64,000 nucleotides of DNA from Sphingomonas sp. PAMC26645 (GTDB lineage Bacteria > Pseudomonadota > Alphaproteobacteria > Sphingomonadales > Sphingomonadaceae): positions 1,918,501 to 1,982,500 of the forward strand of contig NZ_CP039249.1 of NCBI RefSeq assembly GCF_004795835.1, written 5' to 3'. Below, one piece after another: positions 27,660-36,602 of this stretch. Positions within the stretch are counted from its first letter, which is position 1, and each line of letters begins with the position of its first letter. Position numbers and translations under genes: made by a program. Under the pieces are notes generated by a model that worked only from the letters and a program-made list of their open reading frames with translations, had not been told where the DNA came from and did no database searches.

Positions 27660-30600
27660 ATGACATCTGCTGCTCGTTCACACCTGCTTGCGACCACGCT
27701 GCTCATGGGAGCGGCGACGCTTGCCACGCCAGCGTTAGCGCAAGTCCAGGGTGACAATTCGGGGATTCGCGCTGGGGGCGCGACCGCGACCCAAGCAACC
27801 ACGCCGGGCGCGAATGCCCAGGGCGAAGTCGGCATGACGACGTCCGAAGCGGCGCCGACCACCGAGAACAGCCAGGGCGACATCGTCGTCACCGGCTCGC
27901 TAATCAAGAATCCGGCGCTGATCGCATCGGCGCCAGTCCAGGTCATCGGCCAGGAAGAAATCCAGCTTCGCCAGTCGAACACTGCCGAAGACATCCTGCG
28001 CACCCTTCCAGGTGCCGTGCCGAGCATCGGTTCGGCCGTGAACAACGGCAACGGCGGCGCATCCTACGTCGATCTTCGCGGCCTTGGTTCGTTCCGTAAC
28101 GTCGTGCTGCTCGATGGCAACCGTCTGGCACCATCGGGCTTGGTCGGTCGCGTCGATCTCAACAACATCCCGCTCGCACTTGTCGAGCGTGTCGACACGC
28201 TGACCGGCGGCGCAGCTACCACTTACGGCGCCGACGCAGTTGCAGGCGTCGTCAACTTCATCACCCGCTCGGACTTCTCGGGCCTTGACGCATCGGTCTC
28301 GAACCAGATCACCGAGCGTGGCGACGGTTCGTACTTCCGCGGCGACATCACGATCGGAGCGAACTTCGACGACGGTCGCGGCAACGCGGTATTCTCGGTC
28401 GGCTATCAACAGTCAGACCCCGTCTATCAAGGCGATCGTGACTACTCGATCAACAACGTGAACTCGTTCAGCGGTGCACTCGGCGGTTCGGGTACTTCGG
28501 TCCCCGCAAGCCTTACCGGTACTCGGACGCTGGTGAACGGCATCGCCAACACGGCGCCGCTATATGTCCAGACCGGAACGACGGCAGCAGGCGTTCCCAT
28601 TCTCGCGTTGAACCCAGGCGGCATGGCCAATCGTGGAAACAGCCAGATTGGCTCGAACGGGCAGGCCGTTGCAGCTTATGCGCCGTTCAATTTCAACCCG
28701 TACAACATCTTCCAGACGCCGTTCGAGCGTTTCAACATGTACGGTGCGGCGCACTACGACGTTTCCGACAACATTGAGGTCTATACGCGCGGCCTGTTCT
28801 CGAAGAACACCGTGCAGACCATCGTGGCGCCATCGGGTTCGTTCGGCTCGCAGCTGGTTGTGCCCCTCAGCAATCCGTACCTGCCTGCTGCGCTCCGTAC
28901 TCAGCTCTGCGCTGCCAACATTGCACCCACAACGCTCGGCGTAACTGCAGCTGGTGCTTCGGTTGCCGCTCAAACTACTTATACGCCGCGCTTTACGCCA
29001 ACGGAATGCGCGGCCGCCGCGATCGCGACAAGCCCGACGGATCCAAACTTCCGGACTGCGACGACGACCCTGTCGCGTCGTACTCCAGAAGTCGGTCCGC
29101 GTATCTCAAACTTCCAAACCACGATTTTCGATTATCGAGCCGGCGTTAAGCTGGGCATCACCGAGGGCATCAAGCTGGACGTGTCGGGTGGTTACGGTGA
29201 ATCCGAGAACACGCAGACGCTGCAGGGCTACGTCCTGACGTCGCGCTTGCGCTCGGCAGCGTATGCTACAAACACCACGACCTGCCTGGCTGGCGCTCCC
29301 GGGGGTGCTGCGCTCGGTGCAGGGACGGGTTGCGTTCCCGTTAACCTGTTCGGCGCGGAGGGGACGCTCACACCAGCGCAGGTTCCCTACCTGCTCGGCG
29401 AGAGCACCACGACGATCAAGACATCGCTTGCTCAGGCTCGTGCAGTATTGAACGGCGACTTCGGCTTCGCATCGCCGTTCGCAACCGACTCGGTCGGTTT
29501 CGCGGCCGGTTCCGAATATCGTAAATATCGTGCGTCGCAGCGCTCGGATACGCTGGCTCAAACGGCTGGCGAACTCGGTGGCGCCGGTGGTGCTGCTCCG
29601 AATGTCGATGGCGGGTATGAGGTTGTCGAGGGTTTCGGCGAAATCATTGCGCCGCTCGTCCAGGATAAGCCTTTCTTCCAAAGTTTGACGTTGGAAGTCG
29701 GTGGGCGCTATTCGCATTATAAAGTGCTCGTTCCCACCTCGCCGACCTACAATACGACGACCTACAAGGCTGGTGGTAGCTGGGAGCCAGTTGTCGGCGT
29801 AAAGCTGCGTGGGAACTATCAGCGTGCGGTTCGCGCTCCGAACATCAGCGAACTGTTCTCACCGCTGACCACCGGACTGACCAATCTGGCGACCGATCCA
29901 TGCGCTGGGACCGCGCCTGTTTCGAACGTCGTGTTGCGCAACGTCTGCGTAGCGCAGGGCGCACCGGTCAGCACGATCGGGACGATCCAAGCGGATCCTG
30001 CTGGTCAGCCGAACGTCACGACCGGCGGAAACCTCAACGTCCGGCCGGAAAAGTCCGACTCGTACACGTTTGGTGTTGTTCTCCAGCCTACTCAGCTGAT
30101 CCCGGGTTTCTCGGTCACGGTCGATTACTACAACATCAAGGTGAAGGGCGCGATTTCGAGCCAGACGCCTGACGATGCGATCAACGCCTGCTTTGGTCCT
30201 TCCTTGAGCGCGGCTAGCGCAACTTCAGCTGCCTGCACTGTCATTCGCCGTAATCCTGCGACGGGCAATCTCTACGGCGATAGCGCCACTACTCCCGGCC
30301 TGTTCTCGCCGCTGTCCAACCTTGGCCAGATCAAGACGGACGGTATCGATCTCGGCATCAATTATCGTCGCGATATCGGATTTGCGAAGATGGCATTGTC
30401 GTTCCAAGGCAACTGGACGCATGACTCCAAGTTCCAAGCAACGCCAACCTCGATCAACCGCGAATGCACCGGCTATTATTCGGTCAGCTGCGCATCGATC
30501 CAGCCGGAGTTCTATTGGAATACCCGGGCGACCTTCACGTTTGCCGACAGCGTCGATGTATCGCTCATGTGGCGCCATATCGACGGTGTTAAGCAAGAGC

Positions 30601-30887
30601 CTTACGACGTGACGGACGGTAGCGGTCCTGCATTCGCAGGTACGTTCGGCGGCGACACGGTCAACTTCGGTCGCATCAAGGCGCACGACTATTTCGATCT
30701 GACCACGCGTATCGCCGTTGCAGAGAACTTCGACTTCACCGTCACGGTTCAGAACCTGCTCGACAAGGAGCCGCCGATCGTTGGTTCGACTGTTGGTTCG
30801 ACCTCGTACAACAGCGGCAACACCTATCCGTCGACGTACGACGCGCTGGGCCGTCGCTTTGCGGTCGGGGCACGACTGCACTTCTAG
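27660..30887 (+). CDS. TonB-dependent outer membrane receptor
   Basis: This is 1075 residues with the start at MTSAARSHLLATT, preceded by AAGGGGG. A signal peptide ends at PALAQ. A TonB-box-like DIVVTGSLI is near residue 73, then the plug (VQVIGQEEIQLRQSNTAED...VDLRGLG...VLLDGNRLAP...VERVDTLTGGAATTYGADA), then a 22-strand barrel ending FAVGARLHF. The SLI-KN-P variant and the large size suit the oligosaccharide- or peptide-type receptors of sphingomonads. The extracellular loops include a 4-Cys set. The ligand is unknown. Downstream genes encode modification-type enzymes. Confidence 0.94.
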   Translation: MTSAARSHLLATTLLMGAATLATPALAQVQGDNSGIRAGGATATQATTPGANAQGEVGMTTSEAAPTTENSQGDIVVTGSLIKNPALIASAPVQVIGQEEIQLRQSNTAEDILRTLPGAVPSIGSAVNNGNGGASYVDLRGLGSFRNVVLLDGNRLAPSGLVGRVDLNNIPLALVERVDTLTGGAATTYGADAVAGVVNFITRSDFSGLDASVSNQITERGDGSYFRGDITIGANFDDGRGNAVFSVGYQQSDPVYQGDRDYSINNVNSFSGALGGSGTSVPASLTGTRTLVNGIANTAPLYVQTGTTAAGVPILALNPGGMANRGNSQIGSNGQAVAAYAPFNFNPYNIFQTPFERFNMYGAAHYDVSDNIEVYTRGLFSKNTVQTIVAPSGSFGSQLVVPLSNPYLPAALRTQLCAANIAPTTLGVTAAGASVAAQTTYTPRFTPTECAAAAIATSPTDPNFRTATTTLSRRTPEVGPRISNFQTTIFDYRAGVKLGITEGIKLDVSGGYGESENTQTLQGYVLTSRLRSAAYATNTTTCLAGAPGGAALGAGTGCVPVNLFGAEGTLTPAQVPYLLGESTTTIKTSLAQARAVLNGDFGFASPFATDSVGFAAGSEYRKYRASQRSDTLAQTAGELGGAGGAAPNVDGGYEVVEGFGEIIAPLVQDKPFFQSLTLEVGGRYSHYKVLVPTSPTYNTTTYKAGGSWEPVVGVKLRGNYQRAVRAPNISELFSPLTTGLTNLATDPCAGTAPVSNVVLRNVCVAQGAPVSTIGTIQADPAGQPNVTTGGNLNVRPEKSDSYTFGVVLQPTQLIPGFSVTVDYYNIKVKGAISSQTPDDAINACFGPSLSAASATSAACTVIRRNPATGNLYGDSATTPGLFSPLSNLGQIKTDGIDLGINYRRDIGFAKMALSFQGNWTHDSKFQATPTSINRECTGYYSVSCASIQPEFYWNTRATFTFADSVDVSLMWRHIDGVKQEPYDVTDGSGPAFAGTFGGDTVNFGRIKAHDYFDLTTRIAVAENFDFTVTVQNLLDKEPPIVGSTVGSTSYNSGNTYPSTYDALGRRFAVGARLHF

Positions 30888-30908
30888 GATCTCGACGATC
30901 CGATCTCG

Positions 30909-30938
30909 GGGCGGCTCTTCGGAGTCGCCCTTTTTTTT
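30909..30938 (+). terminator. Intrinsic terminator of the receptor gene
   Basis: A 9-bp stem, gggcggctc paired with gagtcgccc, encloses a ttcg tetraloop and is followed by eight T residues. It lies about 21 bases past the receptor stop codon. Confidence 0.95.
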
Positions 30939-31087
30939 GCCCGTGGGGGGCGTGATTGGGGTCGCAACCTTCGTGCTGCGCGGGGCCGGCTGGTTGGCGC
31001 GAAGGAAGACGCTGCGTCTCAGTTTGACATGACGGGGTACGCAGGGTCCCAGCCATCGGCGGCGTGAAGCTCCGCTCCGCCTCGTGC

Positions 31088-32152
31088 TCAGTCGAGAAGC
31101 GGCGCCGGTGGATCGAGTGCTACGCCGGCCCCGCGGGCGACCGCTTCGGCCCAGACCAGCACCTTGTCGATTTCTTCGGCATGGAATGCCGCACCGTCGA
31201 TCTGTTCGCGCGTGCGGTCGGCAGCACGGTACGCCTTGCCGTCCTTGGCGTTGCGCCCGAACGCCTCGCTTGCCGCCAACGCGTCGATCGTCGCGGGATC
31301 GTCGGCTAAGCCGAACAGGGTACAGAGTGCGGCCAGCGCCGGGCGGGGCGTGGCGAGCAGCGTCTCGCTCTGCAACGATCGCACGCGTCCCGGAAACCGC
31401 GTCACGAGCCCGGCGAACAGGTCGGCCTGTGCGATCCAGCCGACCGCCGCGACCTGCAGGTCGGTCAGCCGGAAATAATCCTCGGGCGCGAATCCAAGGT
31501 CGACCATGCCGTCCGCTAACTGTTTGGCAAGCAGTTCGCGTACCCACAAACGCCCCCACATGCCCTTGCGCGCGATCGACGTAAGGAAGACCCGCAGTGG
31601 CGCGTACAGGAGCACCGCGTGTGCCTCTGGACGAAGCGTCATCATCGTCGGAGCCAGTGCATTGACCACGTTGGACGGCTTCACGATCACCGCCTCGCCC
31701 GGCACGAATGCGCGCGACAGCAGCGTGAGTGCGCTGTCGAGCCGGTCGGCAACCTGTGCCGGGTTGCCGCCGCGGTGGCGCCAGCCGACAAGGTCGTTGA
31801 GAATCAGCGGTTCCTTCAGCGTCGACGCAAGTCCTGCACGGTCGAGGACCTGCGCGAGCAGGGTCGAACAGCAATAGGCCGAGTGGAAGATGAAATGAAC
31901 CGGATCGATCCGCGGGATCATGGCGATCGCCTGCTGGCGGGGGACCACGACCGGCGCTGCCGCAGTCGGCAGGAATTCATCGGTCAGGAACGTCGCAGCA
32001 CTTCGCATGGTGCGGTCCGCGGCGATCAGGTGAACTGCGTCGTGACCGGGATCGTAGCGATGCGCGAGCCATTGCGGGTCGGCGATCCGAGCGGCGGGGA
32101 GCGTGCCGGCGCCTATGTTATTAGTCGAAGGATATGGCGCAGAGATGCTCAT
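31088..32152 (-). CDS. Sulfotransferase-like P-loop protein
   Basis: This predicts 354 residues with the start at MSISAPYPSTNN (an ATG six codons upstream is possible). The block FIFHSAYCCSTLLAQVLDRAG is a good match to the 5'-phosphosulfate-binding loop of sulfotransferases (usually FxFHxxxCxSTLL). It is followed by VIVKPSNVVNAL and a YAPLRVFLTSIARKG segment, which resembles the 3'-phosphate-binding region. The N-terminal part could hold a small cupin-like or unrelated domain. The rest is helical. It lies between the TonB receptor and the two TPR/beta-hydroxylase genes. The acceptor is unknown and catalysis is unproven. Confidence 0.68.
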   Translation of the reverse strand: MSISAPYPSTNNIGAGTLPAARIADPQWLAHRYDPGHDAVHLIAADRTMRSAATFLTDEFLPTAAAPVVVPRQQAIAMIPRIDPVHFIFHSAYCCSTLLAQVLDRAGLASTLKEPLILNDLVGWRHRGGNPAQVADRLDSALTLLSRAFVPGEAVIVKPSNVVNALAPTMMTLRPEAHAVLLYAPLRVFLTSIARKGMWGRLWVRELLAKQLADGMVDLGFAPEDYFRLTDLQVAAVGWIAQADLFAGLVTRFPGRVRSLQSETLLATPRPALAALCTLFGLADDPATIDALAASEAFGRNAKDGKAYRAADRTREQIDGAAFHAEEIDKVLVWAEAVARGAGVALDPPAPLLD

Positions 32153-32280
32153 GCGGCAAAGGGATCGCATATCACGGCGCTGATCGCCACCTGCGAGGCG
32201 CGATCATGCGATTTCCGATTGTGCCTGCGGGCGAATGCGGCATGATACTGCGAAGAACACGATGCCCGGGAGGTTATGCG

Positions 32281-32541
32281 ATGATGAAGCGGATTGCGTT
32301 TGGTCTGGCGACGATTGTCATCGCGACATCCTCTGTAGTCGCGCAGCAACCCGAACCGGTGGCACCGGCGAAGGCGGTTGCCAAGCCGGAGCGGCCGATC
32401 TGCAAACGCTCCGCACCGTCGGGCTCGCTGGTCGAGACCCGGCGCGAATGCCATACGCGTGCCGAATGGAACCGGCTCGCCCAGGAGGGGCGCGCGGCGG
32501 GCCAGGACGTGGTGGATCGCGCGGCGATGGGCGGTCAATAA
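32281..32541 (+). CDS. Small secreted protein with two-cysteine motif
   Basis: This 86-residue protein has a GGGAGG ribosome site 7 bases before MMKRIAFGLATIVIATSS, a signal peptide ending near VVAQ. The mature part of about 65 residues begins Pro/Ala/Lys-rich and contains CKRSAPSGSLVETRRECHTR, a conserved-looking motif with two cysteines 15 residues apart, and ends acidic. I recall this motif from other sphingomonad small proteins, but no function. It overlaps the divergent sulfotransferase-like neighbourhood and ends 18 bases before the TPR/beta-hydroxylase gene, so could be its partner or substrate. Confidence 0.72.
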   Translation: MMKRIAFGLATIVIATSSVVAQQPEPVAPAKAVAKPERPICKRSAPSGSLVETRRECHTRAEWNRLAQEGRAAGQDVVDRAAMGGQ

Positions 32542-32559
32542 GCGCGCTTGGCGATCGGC

Positions 32560-33849
32560 GTGAGCAGTCAACTGGCACAACGGGTCGACGCGCTGCTGCG
32601 TGACGGCGACCAGGCACACCGGTCGGGCGATGCCGCGCGGTCGGGGGCGGCGTACCGGGAGATCCTGGCGATCGCGCCAGATCATCCCGTAGCGCTCAAC
32701 GCGCTGGGGATGGCCGCGCTGGGGCGGGACGACCAGGCCGCCGCCGAGTATTTCGCGCGTGCGGCAAATGCCGATCCCGCCGCCGCGCCGCTGTGGATGA
32801 ACCTGGCGAGTGCGCACCGCGGGTTGGGCGATGCGACGGCGGAGCGGACCGCGCTGGAGCGCGCGCTGGCGCTCGACCAGCGCAACCTGATGGCGAACGT
32901 GCGCCTCGCCGAACTGCACGACCGGACCGGCGATGCGGCGCAGGCGGCGTTCCGCTGGGGCGGGGTGGCGACGATCGTCCAATCGATGGCCGATCGATCG
33001 CCACCGCTCGATCAACTGCTGGCGCGCGCGTCGGACCGGATCGCATTCCACGCGCGTGCGCTGTCGGACGATGTCGATACCGCTATGCAGCCATTGCGGG
33101 CGGGTGTGAGCCCCGCACGGCGTCGCCGGTTCGATGCCTGCGTCGATGCGATGCTGGGGCGTCGGACGATCTACGCACCCGCGCCGCACGGGATGCATTT
33201 CCCGTTCCTTCCGGCCGACGAGTTCTTCGCGCGCGACCATTTCGCATGGTTGACCGAATTCGAGGCGGCGACACCCGTCATCCTCGCCGAACTGAAGGCG
33301 CTGCTCGCCGAACCGTCGGCGGGCTTCACGCCTTATGTGGCGATGCCGCTCGGGACGCCGGCCAATCTGTGGAGTCCGCTCGATCGCTCGGACCAGTGGA
33401 GCGCACGCTATCTGTGGCGCTACGGTGTCCGCGACGACGCGGTCTGCGCTCGGTGTCCGCAGACCGCGGCGATCCTCGATGCGTTGCCGCTGGCGGATAT
33501 TCCGGGCCGCGCGCCGACCGCATTCTTCTCGGTCCTCAAACCGGGCACGCATTTGCCGCCGCATACGGGGGTCAGCAACATCCGCTCGGTCGTGCACCTG
33601 CCGCTGATCGTGCCCGACAAATGCGGCTTCCGCGTCGGCGGCGAGACCCGCGAATGGCGCGTCGGCGAGGCGTTCGTGTTCGACGATACGATCGAGCACG
33701 AGGCCTGGAACGACAGCGACACGATCCGGGCCGTCCTGATCGTCGATGTCTGGAACCCGCATCTGACGCCTGACGAGACGACCATGCTGCGCCGCCTGTT
33801 CGGGGCGCTCGGCAACAAGCTCGGCAATAGCGGAGACGTTGCCGACTGA
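32560..33849 (+). CDS. TPR-domain aspartyl/asparaginyl beta-hydroxylase, copy 1
   Basis: This predicts 429 residues from a GTG start (a TTG 4 codons earlier is possible; neither has a good ribosome site). The N-terminal half has tetratricopeptide repeats (AYREILAIAPDHPVALNALGMA, YFARAANADPAAAPLWMNLA). The C-terminal part is the AspH fold: LPPHTGVSN supplies Fe ligand His335 and FDDTIEHEAWN supplies His380, 45 residues later, close to human AspH spacing. Arg in TIRAVL is the 2-oxoglutarate anchor. The substrate is unknown. It converges on a paralog. Confidence 0.88.
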   Translation: MSSQLAQRVDALLRDGDQAHRSGDAARSGAAYREILAIAPDHPVALNALGMAALGRDDQAAAEYFARAANADPAAAPLWMNLASAHRGLGDATAERTALERALALDQRNLMANVRLAELHDRTGDAAQAAFRWGGVATIVQSMADRSPPLDQLLARASDRIAFHARALSDDVDTAMQPLRAGVSPARRRRFDACVDAMLGRRTIYAPAPHGMHFPFLPADEFFARDHFAWLTEFEAATPVILAELKALLAEPSAGFTPYVAMPLGTPANLWSPLDRSDQWSARYLWRYGVRDDAVCARCPQTAAILDALPLADIPGRAPTAFFSVLKPGTHLPPHTGVSNIRSVVHLPLIVPDKCGFRVGGETREWRVGEAFVFDDTIEHEAWNDSDTIRAVLIVDVWNPHLTPDETTMLRRLFGALGNKLGNSGDVAD

Positions 33850-33883
33850 AGCCGGTGCCGACGGGCTGCCCGCAGCGTTCTGC

Positions 33884-35062
33884 TCAGCCCGTGTCGATCG
33901 CCACGCCCTGATAGGTGTCGATAGCCTCGAAGATGTCGGTCAACGCGGCGCGTTCGTCGGCGGTCAGTTCGGGTCGCCAGACCTCGAACAGCAGGACGAT
34001 CCGGGTTTCCGTGCCACGGTTCCACGCCTCGTGCTCGAACGAATCGTCGAAGATGAGCATCTCGCCGGCCCGCCACACGCGCGTTTCCGCCCCGACCCGC
34101 AGTGCGCATCCTTCGGGTGCGATCAGCGGCAGATGACAGATCAGCCGCGTGTTGAGCATCCCGTGATGCGGCCGAATGTGCGTGCCGGGCTTCAGCAGCG
34201 AAAAGATCGCCATCGGCGAGCGGCCCGCGATCAGCGGTATCGGTGCCTTCTCCAGCGCGGCCATGGTATGCGGACAGGAGGATGCGTTGGGTTCCACGCG
34301 CTCGCCACCGCGCCACAACTGGAACGCGCTCCAGCTTGGATCGTCGAGCAACGGGTTGGCCGGCGCTGGCCGGTCTGGCGTCGACTGGACATAGGGCGCA
34401 AAGCCCTTCTCGGCCGCGACGACGCTTTGCAGTTCGGCACGCATGTCTGCGGTCGCGGCCTCCATGGCTGCAACCCACGCGAACTCGTCGCGCTCGAAGA
34501 ACGCACGCTGCGCAAGTCCGGCAAAATAGAACATCGACGGGTGTTGCAGATACAGTTCACGCCGTCCGAGCAGCAGGTCGAGCGCGTACCGCGTACGCCC
34601 CCCCGATACGCCAGCGGCAAGACCCGTCCCCGCCAGCGCATCGCCGAGATGTGCGGCAAACCGTTTCGCGCAATCCGCCAGGAACGCTTCACCCGCCTTC
34701 AGCATTGGCACCAGCACGGGCGCTATCGTGGCATCCGGCAGCGTGGCGACGTTCAGTGCAGTACGATAAAAGGATTGCGCCGCGCGCTCGTCGCCGCGTC
34801 GGACCTTCAGCGCGGCCATCGTCAACAGCGCAGCCAGGTGGCGTGGTTCTGCTGCCAGGAAATGCACCAGCGCGGTTTCCGCCTCGTCGTCGCGGCCAAG
34901 CGACTGTGCGGCTTGTGCGATCAGGAACCAAGGCGCGGGCATGCCCGGTGCCCCGTCGCGTAGAAGGGACAGCATTTCATAGGCGCGTGCCGCGTTACCG
35001 TTGCGGAGCGCAGCCATCCCGTCGCGCGCGAGAGTTTCTGCTTGAGGCCGAGTCAGTTGCAT
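33884..35062 (-). CDS. TPR-domain aspartyl/asparaginyl beta-hydroxylase, copy 2
   Basis: This 392-residue paralog of the convergent neighbour has N-terminal TPR units (GMAALRNGNAARAYEMLSLL, LGRDDEAETALVHFLAAEPRH) and an AspH C-terminal half. Fe ligands are His299 in RPHHGMLN and His344 in FDDSFEHEAWN, also 45 apart; Arg follows in ETRIVL. The two proteins share KPGTH, HLPLI.P and W..GE..(I/V)FDD blocks. Both keep the Asp-less two-histidine site of AspH. Intracellular location is likely since no signal peptide is seen. Confidence 0.88.
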   Translation of the reverse strand: MQLTRPQAETLARDGMAALRNGNAARAYEMLSLLRDGAPGMPAPWFLIAQAAQSLGRDDEAETALVHFLAAEPRHLAALLTMAALKVRRGDERAAQSFYRTALNVATLPDATIAPVLVPMLKAGEAFLADCAKRFAAHLGDALAGTGLAAGVSGGRTRYALDLLLGRRELYLQHPSMFYFAGLAQRAFFERDEFAWVAAMEAATADMRAELQSVVAAEKGFAPYVQSTPDRPAPANPLLDDPSWSAFQLWRGGERVEPNASSCPHTMAALEKAPIPLIAGRSPMAIFSLLKPGTHIRPHHGMLNTRLICHLPLIAPEGCALRVGAETRVWRAGEMLIFDDSFEHEAWNRGTETRIVLLFEVWRPELTADERAALTDIFEAIDTYQGVAIDTG

Positions 35063-35324
35063 TCCTCCAGCGTAACGAAGTGGAGGCGGATGCCAAGTGT
35101 ACGGGGCTCGCCTGGCCTAGGCGGGGCATGCTCCGGCCCATGAATGCCCTGTGACCATGATAGCCGAATTTCGAAGTGTCGATAATCGATCAGGCGACGC
35201 GGTGATAAGCGACCTGGAGCTAAGCCAAGGCTGTGACCAGTCCGCGGCCACGCCGTTGGCAGTCGGCCGTGCTACTGGCGGCGGCTCGCCAATAAATACG
35301 GCAGATCGACAATTAGGTAATAAT

Positions 35325-35399
35325 TGGCTGGGGCGGCAGGGTTCGAACCTGCGCATGGCGGCATCAAAAGCCGCTGCCTTACCACTTGGCGACGCCCCA
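35325..35399 (-). tRNA. tRNA-Gln (UUG anticodon), CCA encoded
   Basis: Read on the minus strand the sequence starts TGGGGCG and pairs with CGCCCCA at the 3' end. The D-arm is GCCAAGTGGTAAGGC. The anticodon stem-loop is GCGGC-TTTTGAT-GCCGC with anticodon TTG, and the T-arm is GCAGG-TTCGAAC-CCTGC. The discriminator G and an encoded CCA complete the 75-base gene. It lies between the second beta-hydroxylase and ilvE. Confidence 0.97.
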
Positions 35400-35451
35400 A
35401 CAGAGGCGGCCTTATAGCGGGGCAGCGGCGTGTGAAAAGCCCTTGCGGACG

Positions 35452-36561
35452 TCAATCCGCGAGATGGTGCAGCCAGTTGTTCTCGTCGGGTGCAGTGCCG
35501 CGCTGGATCGACACGAGCGCATCGCGCATCCGCATCGTCAGTGCGCCCGGAGCACCGTCGCCGATCGTGAAGCGGCCCTCGGGGCTTGCGACCGTGCCGA
35601 TCGGCGTGACGACCGCCGCGGTACCGCAGGCGAATGCCTCGACCAGACGACCGCTCGCCGCGTCTGCGCGCCACTGGTCGATGGTGTAGCCTTCCTCGCG
35701 GACCGTAATGCCGTTCGCGCGGGCGAGCGTCAGGATCGAGTCGCGAGTGATGCCGGGCAGGATCGTTCCGGTCAGGGCAGGGGTCGCCATGCTGCCGTCG
35801 TCTAACACGAAGAAGATGTTCATGCCGCCGAGTTCCTCGACCCAGCGCCGCTCGGCCGCATCGAGGAAGACGACCTGGTCGCAACCGTTGCGGATCGCCT
35901 CGGACTGCGCAAGCAGGCTGGCGGCGTAGTTGCCGCCGCACTTGGCAGCACCGGTGCCGCCCTGCGCTGCCCGCGTGTATTGCTGGCTTACCCAGATCGA
36001 CACGGTGGGGGCGCCGCCCTTGAAGTATGCGCCAACCGACGAGGCGAGCACCATGTAGAGATATTCCGCGGACGGCTTCACGCCGAGGAACACTTCGCTC
36101 GCGAACATGAACGGCCGCAGGTACAGCGCGCCGCCATCGCTCTCGGGGATCCAGTTCGCGTCTGTCTTCACGAGGCGCTCGACCGATTCGAGGAACAGCT
36201 CGGTCGGCAGCTCGGGCATCGCCAGGCGCCGTGCCGAATCCTGGAAACGGCGCGCATTCGCCTCCGGACGGAACAGCGCAGTGCCCCCATCGGCGAGTCG
36301 ATACGCCTTCATCCCCTCGAAGATCTCCTGCGCGTAATGCAGGACGGACGACGCCGGATCGATCGTCAGCGGCGCGCGGGCGGTGATGCGCGCGTCATGC
36401 CAGCCCTCGGTCTCGCTGTAGCGGATCATCGCCATGTGATCGGTGAAGACTCGTCCGAATCCGGGATCGATCAGCCGCTTCGCCCGCTCGTTCGCCTCGA
36501 CCGGAGTCGCGTTCGGCTCATGGCGGAAGGCGGAAGACGGCGTAAAAGCTGGAACGGACAT
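35452..36561 (-). CDS. ilvE: Branched-chain amino acid aminotransferase
   Basis: This 369-residue PLP enzyme of fold type IV transfers amino groups between glutamate and branched-chain 2-oxoacids, the last step in valine, leucine and isoleucine synthesis. The Schiff-base Lys207 is in GTGAAKCGGNYAAS. LHYAQEIFEGMKAYR, LYLRPFMFASE and VEELGGMNIFFV fit the class-IV transaminase pattern of the eukaryotic-type (BCAT) subfamily. It is divergent from a MarR regulator gene with 41 bases between the starts. Confidence 0.95.
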   Translation of the reverse strand: MSVPAFTPSSAFRHEPNATPVEANERAKRLIDPGFGRVFTDHMAMIRYSETEGWHDARITARAPLTIDPASSVLHYAQEIFEGMKAYRLADGGTALFRPEANARRFQDSARRLAMPELPTELFLESVERLVKTDANWIPESDGGALYLRPFMFASEVFLGVKPSAEYLYMVLASSVGAYFKGGAPTVSIWVSQQYTRAAQGGTGAAKCGGNYAASLLAQSEAIRNGCDQVVFLDAAERRWVEELGGMNIFFVLDDGSMATPALTGTILPGITRDSILTLARANGITVREEGYTIDQWRADAASGRLVEAFACGTAAVVTPIGTVASPEGRFTIGDGAPGALTMRMRDALVSIQRGTAPDENNWLHHLAD

Positions 36562-36602
36562 CGAAAATCTCTCTCGTTGCGGGTTGCCGACGACTACGGG
36601 CG

